This document shows, in pieces, positions 27,682 to 39,422 of a stretch of DNA of 59,185 nt (position 1 is its first letter; each line of letters starts with the position of its first letter). The notes beneath the pieces were generated by a model that saw only the letters and a list, made by a program, of their open reading frames with translations, was not told where the DNA came from and ran no database searches. The stretch is from Solidesulfovibrio sp. (GTDB lineage Bacteria; Desulfobacterota; Desulfovibrionia; Desulfovibrionales; Desulfovibrionaceae). A program made the position numbers and the translations under genes. The DNA lies in NCBI RefSeq assembly GCF_038562415.1, contig NZ_JBCFBA010000028.1, forward strand, positions 1 through 59,185, given 5' to 3'.

Positions 27682-29448
27682 ATGTTCCAGCGATTGCACC
27701 GCCTGCGGATAGCCCAGAGGCTCTTTTTGAACCTCCTGCTCTTCCTGTCCGCCATGATTCTGATCGGGGGGATGGCCCTGCGCGGGTTCTCCATCCAAAA
27801 CCGCTTCCTGGAGAACATCACCCGGCAGCGTCTGGTGCTGCTCCAGTTCGCCACGAAACTCCTGGGGGATGTCGCAACGGTCCAGGCCAACATCTACAAG
27901 GTTCTCAGCCTGTCCAGCCTGGACCTGGGCTCGGACCAGATCAGCCTGCTAAGCCGCCAGCAGGTCGCCACCCTGGACCGGCTCGAAAAGGAGGTCCAGG
28001 CCCGCCTCGCCGACCCCGAACTGCGCGAGGAGGAACGGAAGATCCTGCAGCAAGCGGCCGAGGCCCTGGCCCTCTACGCCAAAGGGGCCCTCGGCGTCCT
28101 GGACATGGCCGCCGCGGACGTGGCGACCGCGGCCATCTACATGACCAACGCCGATTCCAAGTACGGAGCGCTTTCCGATGTGCTGGGCAACCTGCTCGCC
28201 TTGGAAAACGACCTCAAAAACCGCGTCGAGGCCGAAGCCCACGCCCAGGCCGCGATGCTGCTCAAGCTCTTCCTGATCGTGATCGGACTGGCCGCCCTGG
28301 CCACGGCGCTGGTGTCCTGGCTCATCGCCCGGTCCATCGCCCGTCCCGTGACCCGCATCGCGACCTTCGCCCTGGCCGTGAGCGGCGGTGACCTCAAGGC
28401 CAGGGCCGAGGGCCGTTTCGGTGGAGAGATGGCCGGCATGCGGGAAGCCATCGAAAACATGGTCGAGGCCCTGGAGCACAAAATGCTCCTGGCCCAGGCC
28501 AAGGAAGAAGAGGCCAGAGACGCCGCGGCCACGACCGACAACGCCCTGGCCGCGGCCCGGGAACAGGAGGCCCAGGTCAAGGCCCTCCTGGGCAAGATAA
28601 GCGGCCTTGCCGCCAGCACGGAAAGCATTGCCGAGCAGGTCTCCTCGGCCGCCGAAGAGCTGGCCTCCCAGGTGGAGGAGTCGAGCAGGGGCGCGGAATA
28701 CCAGAAACAGCGGGTGTCCGAGACGGCCACGGCCATCGAGCAGATGAACGCGACCGTCACCGACATCGCCAAAAACGGCAGCGACGCCGTGGGCCTGGCC
28801 GACCAGACCCGCTCCCGGGCCAAGGAAGGCGCGGACATCCTGGACAAGGCGCTGACCGCCATCCAGCGCGTGCAGGACCAGGCCACGGCCCTGCGGGAGA
28901 ACATGACCGCCCTGGGCCGGCAGGCCATCGACATCGGCCGGATCATCAATGTCATTTCCGACATTGCCGACCAGACCAACCTGCTCGCCTTAAACGCCGC
29001 CATTGAGGCGGCCCGGGCCGGCGACGCCGGCCGGGGGTTCGCGGTGGTGGCCGACGAGGTCCGAAAACTCGCGGAAAAGACCATGGCCGCGACCCAGGAA
29101 GTCGGCGAGGCCATCACCAGCATCCAGCAAAGCGCCAGCAACAACCTGGCGGCAACCGAGGAGGCCACCAGGGAGGTGGAGGCCAGCACCCGCCTGGCCG
29201 GCCAGTCGGGCCAGGCCATGACCACCATCGTCGGCATCGCCGAGCAGACGGCGGACCAGATCCGTTCCATCGCCACGGCCACGGAAGAACAGATGGCCTC
29301 CACGGCCGAGATCCGCCGCACCATCGAGGACATCAACCGCGTCTCCGTGGAGACGGCCACGGCCATGGGCGAATCGGCGCGGGCCATCGTCGACCTGACG
29401 TCCCAAACCCAGAACCTGCACGCGCTCATCCGCGCGCTGCAGGCCTGA
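27682..29448 (+). CDS. Methyl-accepting chemotaxis protein
   Basis: 588 residues. TM1 is about 13-32 and the periplasmic region about 33-190, helical with no recognisable Cache or PAS fold (four-helix-bundle type). TM2 is about 193-213 ([19 protein letters not shown]). HAMP follows, then a long coiled coil with the signalling tip [20 protein letters not shown] near 421-440 and [15 protein letters not shown]. No C-terminal CheR-docking pentapeptide is seen. Cotranscribed with the Cache protein under the same operator type as the catabolic genes, so chemotaxis is probably towards the substrate of that pathway (inference). Confidence 0.95.
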   Translation: MFQRLHRLRIAQRLFLNLLLFLSAMILIGGMALRGFSIQNRFLENITRQRLVLLQFATKLLGDVATVQANIYKVLSLSSLDLGSDQISLLSRQQVATLDRLEKEVQARLADPELREEERKILQQAAEALALYAKGALGVLDMAAADVATAAIYMTNADSKYGALSDVLGNLLALENDLKNRVEAEAHAQAAMLLKLFLIVIGLAALATALVSWLIARSIARPVTRIATFALAVSGGDLKARAEGRFGGEMAGMREAIENMVEALEHKMLLAQAKEEEARDAAATTDNALAAAREQEAQVKALLGKISGLAASTESIAEQVSSAAEELASQVEESSRGAEYQKQRVSETATAIEQMNATVTDIAKNGSDAVGLADQTRSRAKEGADILDKALTAIQRVQDQATALRENMTALGRQAIDIGRIINVISDIADQTNLLALNAAIEAARAGDAGRGFAVVADEVRKLAEKTMAATQEVGEAITSIQQSASNNLAATEEATREVEASTRLAGQSGQAMTTIVGIAEQTADQIRSIATATEEQMASTAEIRRTIEDINRVSVETATAMGESARAIVDLTSQTQNLHALIRALQA

Positions 29449-29459
29449 ACCGGCTGGCC

Positions 29460-29496
29460 GGGAGGCGACCGTGGAATACCACAGGCGTCGCCTCCC
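29460..29496 (+). terminator. Terminator hairpin after the MCP gene
   Basis: A perfect 10-bp stem GGGAGGCGAC / GTCGCCTCCC, 12 bp after the MCP stop. There is no T-run. Confidence 0.55.
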
Positions 29497-29646
29497 GACC
29501 CCGCCGTCCCCGGGCGTCATCTCCGCGAGTCCAAGCGGCCGTTCGGGAAAAACTCCACGGCCGCACCGCGCGGCCTTTGGCCCGGAAACCGACCTATCCC
29601 GCGAACAATCCAGAGCTAAATTTATCGGGCCAGTTCCGGAATTCGC

Positions 29647-29675
29647 TTGACTTCGCTTATTGTAGACAATAGATA
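29647..29675 (+). promoter_or_regulatory. Promoter with GntR-type operator, MFS transporter
   Basis: -35 TTGACT (29647-29652), 17-bp spacer, -10 TAGATA (29670-29675), with the perfect palindrome ATTGTAGACAAT at 29659-29670. The leader to the transporter start is about 270 bases. Confidence 0.75.
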
Positions 29676-29768
29676 AAAAACAGTAGTCAACAACGCCACC
29701 CGCTCTCGGTCCGTCCGCCGCCATGCCCGGGCGCCTCCCGGGGCCGCAGGCCGGCGGCGAGGGGAATC

Positions 29769-29800
29769 CCGTGGCGGGGTCGCAAACGGTCCCGCCACGG
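29769..29800 (+). other. Hairpin in the leader of the MFS transporter mRNA
   Basis: A perfect 10-bp stem CCGTGGCGGG / CCCGCCACGG with a 12-base loop sits in the middle of the untranslated leader. An AT-rich stretch follows (29840-29945). It could be an attenuator or an mRNA stabiliser; no known riboswitch is recognised. Confidence 0.4.
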
Positions 29801-29952
29801 AGTCGCGGACGCAGACGACTGGCCCGCAATATCGGGAACGAAAAAAAAGTTGGGACTCGCTGCAACAGATAAAAAAATGTGCGCTCGATGGAATGCATAA
29901 TGTGGGGTGTCTAGGGTTTTCCATCCATTCATAATGTTACGGGGGTTCGAAA

Positions 29953-31269
29953 ATGGCAGAACAAGCATTGGAACAGAGGACCGCTGATTCATCCATTGTA
30001 AAAAAAATGTATCGGTACCGCGTCTGGATTTTTGTTTCCTGTGTGGCTGCGTATGTCATTTCCTATTTCCACCGTGCCGCCCCGGCCGTGGTCGGGCCCG
30101 AGCTCATTCGCGACATGTCGCTGACTCCGGCCTCCCTCGGCATGATCGGGTCGGGCTATTTCTGGGCCTACGGCGCGGCGGTGCTGCCGGCCGGCATCCT
30201 GGCCGACACCATGGGCTCCCGCAAGGCCATGTCGGCCTTCGTCTTCGTGTCCGCCGTGGGCTCCATCATCTTCGGCCTGGCCCAGAGCGTGGAAATGCTC
30301 ACCATCGGCAGGCTCCTGGTCGGGTTCGGCTGCGGGTTCGTCTACATCCCGGCCATGCGCATCATGTCCGACTGGTACAAGCCGGACGAGCTGGGAACCT
30401 ATTCCGGCATCATTGTCGCGGCCGGCAATGTCGGCGCCATGATTTCGGCGGCGCCGCTCGTCTTGCTGATGAACTCCATCGGCTGGCGCAACTCGTTTCA
30501 TGCCGTCGGCGCCATCACGATTTTGGCGGCGGTCCTGGCCTATGTGATCGTGCGCGACAAGCCCAGCGAACTGGGCTTCCCCACGACCCGGGAACTGATG
30601 GGCCTGCCTCCGGCGGATCCGGGTCCCAAGGTCCGGATGGGACAGGCGCTCAAGATCGTGTTCTCTTCGGGCAGGTTCTACCTTCTGAGCATATTGATGT
30701 TCTTTTTTTACGGAACGCTCATGGGCATCGGCTCCTTGTGGGCGGGGCCGTATCTGCAAAACGCCTTCGGGTTGTCCAAGCAGGCGGCCAGCAACATCAT
30801 CATGATGTTTCCCCTCGGCATGGCCTTCGGCTGCCCGCTCTCCGGCTATCTGTCGGACAAGGTGCTGAAGTCGCGAAAGAAAATCCTCGTCTACGGCGTG
30901 CTCCTCCATGCCCTGTCCTACATTCCGTTGATCCTTTTCATCGGAGACATGTCGCCGACCAGCCTCTATTTCGTCTTCTTCTTCTATGGCCTCACCGGCG
31001 GCACGTTCGTCAACTGCTTCGTGTGCGTCAAGGAAGCCTTCGACATCCGCCTCGCCGGAACCGCCATGGGCGCCCTGAACGTGTTCGTTTTTGCCGGAAG
31101 CGCCGTCATCCAGAACATCATAGGCTTCATCCTGGGCATGTATCCGGTGGTGAGCCCCGGGGTCTACTCCATCGACGCCTACCGCGTGATGCTGCTGTTC
31201 TGTCTGGCGGGATTGATTTTGGGCGGCATTGTCTTCCTTTTCTACAAGGAAGGCCGGAAGGCCGCCTAG
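29953..31269 (+). CDS. MFS transporter, organic anion/sugar-phosphate permease type
   Basis: 438 residues with about 12 hydrophobic segments. The MFS loop 2-3 motif appears as GILADTMGSRKAMS, and the second-half counterpart as GYLSDKVLKSRKKI. The N-terminus YRVWIFVSCVAAYVISYFHR resembles the anion:cation/sugar-phosphate branch. It carries the GntR-type operator promoter, so it is likely the importer of the substrate oxidised by the adjacent flavoenzymes (inference); the substrate itself is not deducible. Pyruvate:ferredoxin oxidoreductase follows 255 bp later. Confidence 0.9.
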   Translation: MAEQALEQRTADSSIVKKMYRYRVWIFVSCVAAYVISYFHRAAPAVVGPELIRDMSLTPASLGMIGSGYFWAYGAAVLPAGILADTMGSRKAMSAFVFVSAVGSIIFGLAQSVEMLTIGRLLVGFGCGFVYIPAMRIMSDWYKPDELGTYSGIIVAAGNVGAMISAAPLVLLMNSIGWRNSFHAVGAITILAAVLAYVIVRDKPSELGFPTTRELMGLPPADPGPKVRMGQALKIVFSSGRFYLLSILMFFFYGTLMGIGSLWAGPYLQNAFGLSKQAASNIIMMFPLGMAFGCPLSGYLSDKVLKSRKKILVYGVLLHALSYIPLILFIGDMSPTSLYFVFFFYGLTGGTFVNCFVCVKEAFDIRLAGTAMGALNVFVFAGSAVIQNIIGFILGMYPVVSPGVYSIDAYRVMLLFCLAGLILGGIVFLFYKEGRKAA

Positions 31270-31344
31270 GCAATGGACCGGCGTTGCGTCATGGCGGATC
31301 TGCTTTGCGCCGCATCCGACCGAGGAGTCGCCATCATCCGCTGA

Positions 31345-35046
<3,702 letters not shown>

Positions 35047-35220
35047 TCCGGTCTTGGACGATTACACCTCCTGCGGCGTCGAAACCGCTGCCAGGCAAGA
35101 AGGCACCAAGCGATGGACGACATCTCGTTCCCACATCCCGAAAGTCATGCACAAAAGGACAACGTTGTGACCGGCGCGGAGAACCATGGCCGCCCGACAA
35201 CCGATGCAAGAAGGAATCGA

Positions 35221-37329
35221 ATGAGTTTGAAAGACAACATCCAGGCGCTTTTCGCGCCGCAAACCGTAGCCGTGATCGGCGCTTCGGCGGCGCCCGGCAA
35301 GGTCGGCCATACGGTTGTGCACAACATGCTGGAGGCCGGCTATGCGGGGACGCTTATTCCCGTGAACCCCAAGGCCGACGAGATTCTTGGCCTGCCCGTG
35401 ACCAAGCGCATCGAGGACCTGCCCGAGGGCCTGGACCTGGCCGTCATCGTGGTGCCGGTCGGCGCGGTGGTGCCCTCCATGGAGGCCCTGGCCGCCCGCA
35501 AGGTCCGCGCGGTCATCATCATCACGGCCGGGTTCAAGGAAGTGGGCAAGGAAGGCTACGTCCTCGAACAAAAGCTCATCGCGCTGTGCAACGCCCACGA
35601 CATCGCCATGGTCGGGCCGAACTGCCTGGGGCTTATCAGCACCCAGGACCACAACAACGCCTCCTTCGCCGCCGGCTACCCCACGGAAGGCTCCATCGCC
35701 TTTTTTTCCCAGTCCGGAGCCCTCTGCACCGCCATCCTCGACTGGGCCCTCGGCGAAAACGTCGGCTTTTCCAAGTTCATCTCGCTTGGCAACAAGGCCG
35801 TCATCAACGAAGCCAACATGCTCGAGTACCTGCGCACCGACCCCAACACCAAAGTCATTCTCGGCTACATCGAAAACGTGGAGCACGGCGCGGATTTCAT
35901 CGAGCAGGCCGCCACGGTGACCCGCGAAAAGCCGGTCATCATGATCAAGTCCGGCACGACCACGGCCGGCGCCAAGGCCGCCTCGTCCCACACCGGCGCC
36001 ATTGCCGGCTCGGACGCCGCCTACACCGCCGCCTTCCGCAAGACCGGCGTCATCCGGGCCGACAACATGGCCACGCTTTTCGACCTGGCCCAGGCCTTTT
36101 CCACCCAGCCCCTGCCCGAGGGGCCCGGGCTGTGCGTGGTCACCAACTCCGGCGGCCCCGGCATCCTGGCCGCCGACGCCACGGAAAAGTCCCCGCTTAT
36201 CAGCATGGCCCGCCTGTCCAACACCACCATCGCCCGGCTCAAGGAATTCCTGCCGCCCTACGCGTCGCTGTATAACCCGATCGACCTGATCGGCGACGCC
36301 CCGGCCGAGCGCTACCGCAAGACCCTGGAAGTGGTGGTCGACGACCCCCAGGTCCACTCCATCCTGGTCCTGTTGACGCCCACCGCCTCGGCCGAGATCA
36401 TGGAGACGGCGCAGGCCATCATCGACGTCTCCAAGACCACCAAAAAACCGATCTTCGCTAACTATATGGGCGGGCTGCGCACCAGACCCGGCCAGCAGCT
36501 CCTCAACGACGCCGGCATCCCCTGCTCCATCTACCCCGAGCCGCTCATTGCCAGCGTCGAGACCATGTACAAGTACTCCCTCTGGCGCCAGACCCCGCCC
36601 CAGGAGTACCCGGAGATCCGCCGCAACCGCCAGAAGGCCGGCCTGGTCATCAACGAGGCCCGGGCCAAGGGCGCCACCGAAGTGGTCGAGTTCCAGGCCC
36701 AGGAGGTCCTTCGCGCCTACGACTTGCCGACCCCGAACACCGTCCTGGCCCGTTCCTCGGACGAGGCCGTGGCCGGGGCCGAGAAGATCGGCTACCCGGT
36801 GGTGCTGAAAATCGCCTCGCCGCAGATCTCGCACAAGTCCGACGTCGGCGGGGTCAAGGTGAACCTTCCCGACGCCGAGGCCGTGCGCAACGCCTTCTTC
36901 GACATCACGGCCCGGGCCCAGCGCCTGCGCCCCGAAGCCTACATCGCCGGCTGCCTGGTCCAGGCGATGGCGCCCAAGGGCTGCAAGGAAATCATCATCG
37001 GATTCAAGCGCGACGACCAATTCGGACCGCTTCTGATGTTCGGCCTCGGCGGTATCTACGTGGAGATCTTAAAAGACATCGCCTTCCGCCTGGCCCCCCT
37101 CGGCCGGGACGACGCCAAGGCCATCATCCGCGAGATCAAGTCCTACATGCTCCTTAAGGGCGTGCGCGGCGAGCCGCCGATCAACTTCCGGGCCATCGAG
37201 GACATCCTGCTCACCATGTCCGCGCTCTCCCTGGACTTCCCGGAGATCCAGGAGGCCGAGTTCAATCCGGTGCTGGTCAACGCCGAAAAGGCCGTGGTCG
37301 CCGACGTGCGCATCACCCTTTCCGTCTAA
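35221..37329 (+). CDS. ADP-forming acetyl-CoA synthetase, fused alpha-beta
   Basis: 702 residues from the ATG at 35221, which follows AAGGA. The N-terminal CoA-binding Rossmann part has TVAVIGASAAPGKVGHTVVH. The succinyl-CoA-ligase-like domain carries the phosphohistidine loop KAASSHTGAIAGSDAAY, and the C-terminal ATP-grasp domain has GYPVVLKIASPQISHKSDVG and GLGGIYVEILKD. It makes acetate and ATP from acetyl-CoA, ADP and phosphate, or runs in reverse. No acetate kinase is in the window, so this is the local ATP-yielding step after PFOR. The gap from the PFOR stop is 174 bp. Confidence 0.92.
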   Translation: MSLKDNIQALFAPQTVAVIGASAAPGKVGHTVVHNMLEAGYAGTLIPVNPKADEILGLPVTKRIEDLPEGLDLAVIVVPVGAVVPSMEALAARKVRAVIIITAGFKEVGKEGYVLEQKLIALCNAHDIAMVGPNCLGLISTQDHNNASFAAGYPTEGSIAFFSQSGALCTAILDWALGENVGFSKFISLGNKAVINEANMLEYLRTDPNTKVILGYIENVEHGADFIEQAATVTREKPVIMIKSGTTTAGAKAASSHTGAIAGSDAAYTAAFRKTGVIRADNMATLFDLAQAFSTQPLPEGPGLCVVTNSGGPGILAADATEKSPLISMARLSNTTIARLKEFLPPYASLYNPIDLIGDAPAERYRKTLEVVVDDPQVHSILVLLTPTASAEIMETAQAIIDVSKTTKKPIFANYMGGLRTRPGQQLLNDAGIPCSIYPEPLIASVETMYKYSLWRQTPPQEYPEIRRNRQKAGLVINEARAKGATEVVEFQAQEVLRAYDLPTPNTVLARSSDEAVAGAEKIGYPVVLKIASPQISHKSDVGGVKVNLPDAEAVRNAFFDITARAQRLRPEAYIAGCLVQAMAPKGCKEIIIGFKRDDQFGPLLMFGLGGIYVEILKDIAFRLAPLGRDDAKAIIREIKSYMLLKGVRGEPPINFRAIEDILLTMSALSLDFPEIQEAEFNPVLVNAEKAVVADVRITLSV

Positions 37330-37353
37330 TACGAACCCCAGGAGGATGCACCT

Positions 37354-38418
37354 ATGATCGCTTTGTATATCGGGTCCACGCAGGGATTTTCGGGCAAAAA
37401 CCTCGTCACCCTGGCCCTGGGGCAGCAGTTCCAGCGCGAGGGGCAGCGCATCGGCTACATGAAGCCCGTGGGCGCCGTGCCCCACAAGGTCGAAAACCAG
37501 ATCGGCGACGAGGACGCCCACTTCATGCAGCAGGCCCTGGGCCTGTCCGAAACCCCATCCCTGGTCACGCCCGTGGTCATCACCCAGGACTTCCGCATGC
37601 GGGCCTTCCTCGAGGACTGCGCCAACCTCCTGCCCGGCATCGTCGACAGCTATACGAAGCTGTCCGCCGACAAGGACATCATGCTGGTCGGCGGCTCGGG
37701 CAGCTTTCTCTACTCGGGCAAGTACTGCGGCGTGGACGGCATCGCCGTGGCCCAGGCCCTGGGGTCCAAGGTCCTGCTCGTGGACCGCTACCTCCAGGAC
37801 TACAACTACGACTACCTGGCCACGGCCAAGGAGGCGCTCGGCGACGACCTGGCCGGCGTCATCTTAAACGACGTGCCCGAGCACTTCCGCGAGGAGGCCG
37901 AGACCCTCATCACGCCCTTTCTCAAGCGCCGGGGCGTGGACGTGCTCGGCATCATCCCCCACGACCCGATCATGTTCGCGGTGCGGGCCGGCGACCTGGC
38001 CCACGGCCTGGGCGGCCGGCTGATCACCTCGGTCGGCCGCGTGGACAACCTGGTGGTCAATTTCCTCATTGGCACCATGCAGGTGGAAAACTTCGTGACG
38101 TTTTTCAAGCGCCACAAGGACGTGGCCATCCTGTGCGGCGGCGACCGGGCCGACCTGCAGCTGGTGGCCCTGGAAGGCGGCTGCGCCGCGCTGATCCTCA
38201 CCGGCAACCTCTATCCCAACGACATCATCCTGGCCAAGGCCGAGGACAAGGGCGTGCCGGTCATCGTGGTGCGCGACGACACCTTTACCGTGGCCAAGAA
38301 AATGGAACTGATGCTGACCCGCGAAAAGCTGCGCGACCGTTCGCGCATCGAGCACGGGACCAAGCTCGTACAGCAGGCCGTCAACATGGCCGCGCTGAAA
38401 AAGAATCTGGGGCTCTAA
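37354..38418 (+). CDS. Phosphotransacetylase N-terminal-like (BioD-like + DRTGG) protein
   Basis: 354 residues. The N-terminal P-loop-like BioD domain reads IALYIGSTQGFSGKNLVTLA, and a central DRTGG-type domain reads NLVVNFLIGTMQVENFVTFF. These are the regulatory parts found at the N-terminus of long Pta proteins; the catalytic phosphotransacetylase domain is absent. It probably regulates or senses acetyl-CoA/acetate metabolism (inference). AGGAGG sits 8 bp before the start, and 24 bp separate it from the acetyl-CoA synthetase, so they share an operon. A strong terminator follows. Confidence 0.85.
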   Translation: MIALYIGSTQGFSGKNLVTLALGQQFQREGQRIGYMKPVGAVPHKVENQIGDEDAHFMQQALGLSETPSLVTPVVITQDFRMRAFLEDCANLLPGIVDSYTKLSADKDIMLVGGSGSFLYSGKYCGVDGIAVAQALGSKVLLVDRYLQDYNYDYLATAKEALGDDLAGVILNDVPEHFREEAETLITPFLKRRGVDVLGIIPHDPIMFAVRAGDLAHGLGGRLITSVGRVDNLVVNFLIGTMQVENFVTFFKRHKDVAILCGGDRADLQLVALEGGCAALILTGNLYPNDIILAKAEDKGVPVIVVRDDTFTVAKKMELMLTREKLRDRSRIEHGTKLVQQAVNMAALKKNLGL

Positions 38419-38516
38419 AGAAACCCCGACGCCACACGCTGCGTGTTGCCGGGCCCGCGCACCTTTTCAGCTTCCACAGCGGGACCGGGTCGGGACAAAA
38501 CGCCTCGTGACTCGAA

Positions 38517-38553
38517 AGGGGTTGGATTGCATCAATCCAACCCCTCGCGTTTT
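38517..38553 (+). terminator. Rho-independent terminator of the PFOR-ACD operon
   Basis: A 13-bp perfect stem (AGGGGTTGGATTG / CAATCCAACCCCT) with a CAT loop, then CGCGTTTT. It is the best terminator in this part of the window. Beyond it, up to 38777, I see no gene; an imperfect inverted repeat (TGCCGACAA / TTATCGGCA) lies near 38672-38702. Confidence 0.85.
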
Positions 38554-38777
38554 CGGCTTCTCCATGACCTCGATGCAATACTCCGGAATTTATTCCTGAC
38601 CAGCCCCGCCGCTCCCGTGGGCGAGGTGCGCGCGATCAGCGCCACGCGGGAAATGCCACCGGCGCGCCATGCAACTGCCGACAATCTTCTGTTTATCGGC
38701 AAGCCCCTGTAATTCTTGCGAACTGTGTGCGAGGGCGTGGCCCGAAACGGGGAAAACGCACGGAAAATCGTTGACGA

Positions 38778-38792
38778 TGAAAGTGATTCTCA
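38778..38792 (+). promoter_or_regulatory. Fur box
   Basis: TGAAAGTGATTCTCA matches the 7-1-7 Fur consensus TGATAAT-N-ATTATCA at 12 of 14 positions. It sits 100 bp upstream of a feoB remnant and the iron/ferrosome-like cluster, so iron control of this region is likely. Confidence 0.7.
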
Positions 38793-38891
38793 TTTACAAG
38801 GAAAACCGCCAAAGGGTTCCCCCCCATCCGCCGCACCTTCCAGCGCCTGGCACACGCGAGTCGTAAGCGGCGGCGCAAAATGAGGACACAT

Positions 38892-39305
38892 ATGGTCACG
38901 TCCATGCGGCAGCTGGCCGTCAATCCAGAAGGGAAACATCCTCTCGGTCGCCGCCAGTACGAGTCGCAGAAGGCGCGGGCAGTCGAGCAGGTCAAGGCCG
39001 ACAACCCCGGCGCGGACGAGGAGAAGCTGGCCTCGCTCGCCGCGGAGGCCCAAAAAACCGTCGATGTTGCCCAAAACGAGGCCGCCCTCAACGATTGCGT
39101 GGCAGGTCGCGTGAGCGAAACGCTCACGCCGCTCACCAATCTGGCCGGCTTCCCTTGGCAGGCCAACATCACCCTTATCGGCGCCTTCGCGGCCAAGGAC
39201 GTGTTCGTCTCGACCATGGGCACCGTGGCCCCCGAGGCGGCGGACTCCCTGAGCGAACGCCTCGCGGCGGTGTCCATCTACCAACTCGGCTCGGCTCTGA
39301 TCTAA
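38892..39305 (+). pseudogene. feoB remnant (ferrous iron transporter fragment)
   Basis: An open frame of 137 residues. Its second half matches the C-terminal region of FeoB: an ALND..AGRVSETLTPLTNLAG segment followed by ITLIGAFAAKDVFVSTMGTV. The last residues, SIYQLGSALI, resemble the extreme FeoB C-terminus. The G domain, most membrane helices and the final helix block are missing, so at least two deletions have occurred. GAGGA precedes an ATG, so a short protein could still be made. The Fur box upstream fits a former feo promoter. It is more likely a relic than a functional small transporter. Confidence 0.65.
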
Positions 39306-39422
39306 GCGTCTCCGCAACCAAACGCGCCGAACGCCGCCGTCACCACCTCCGAAACGATCGGCGCATCGTTTTTTTCAATCGGGTGTGGATCGCAGGCGGC
39401 AGCGACAAAGAGGAACCGCTTT

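Noticed and set aside
38672-38702. Inverted repeat TGCCGACAA / TTATCGGCA resembling the GntR operator half site
   Set aside because: The spacing (13-base gap) and lack of -35/-10 boxes differ from the four operators; it is more likely a chance or weak hairpin.
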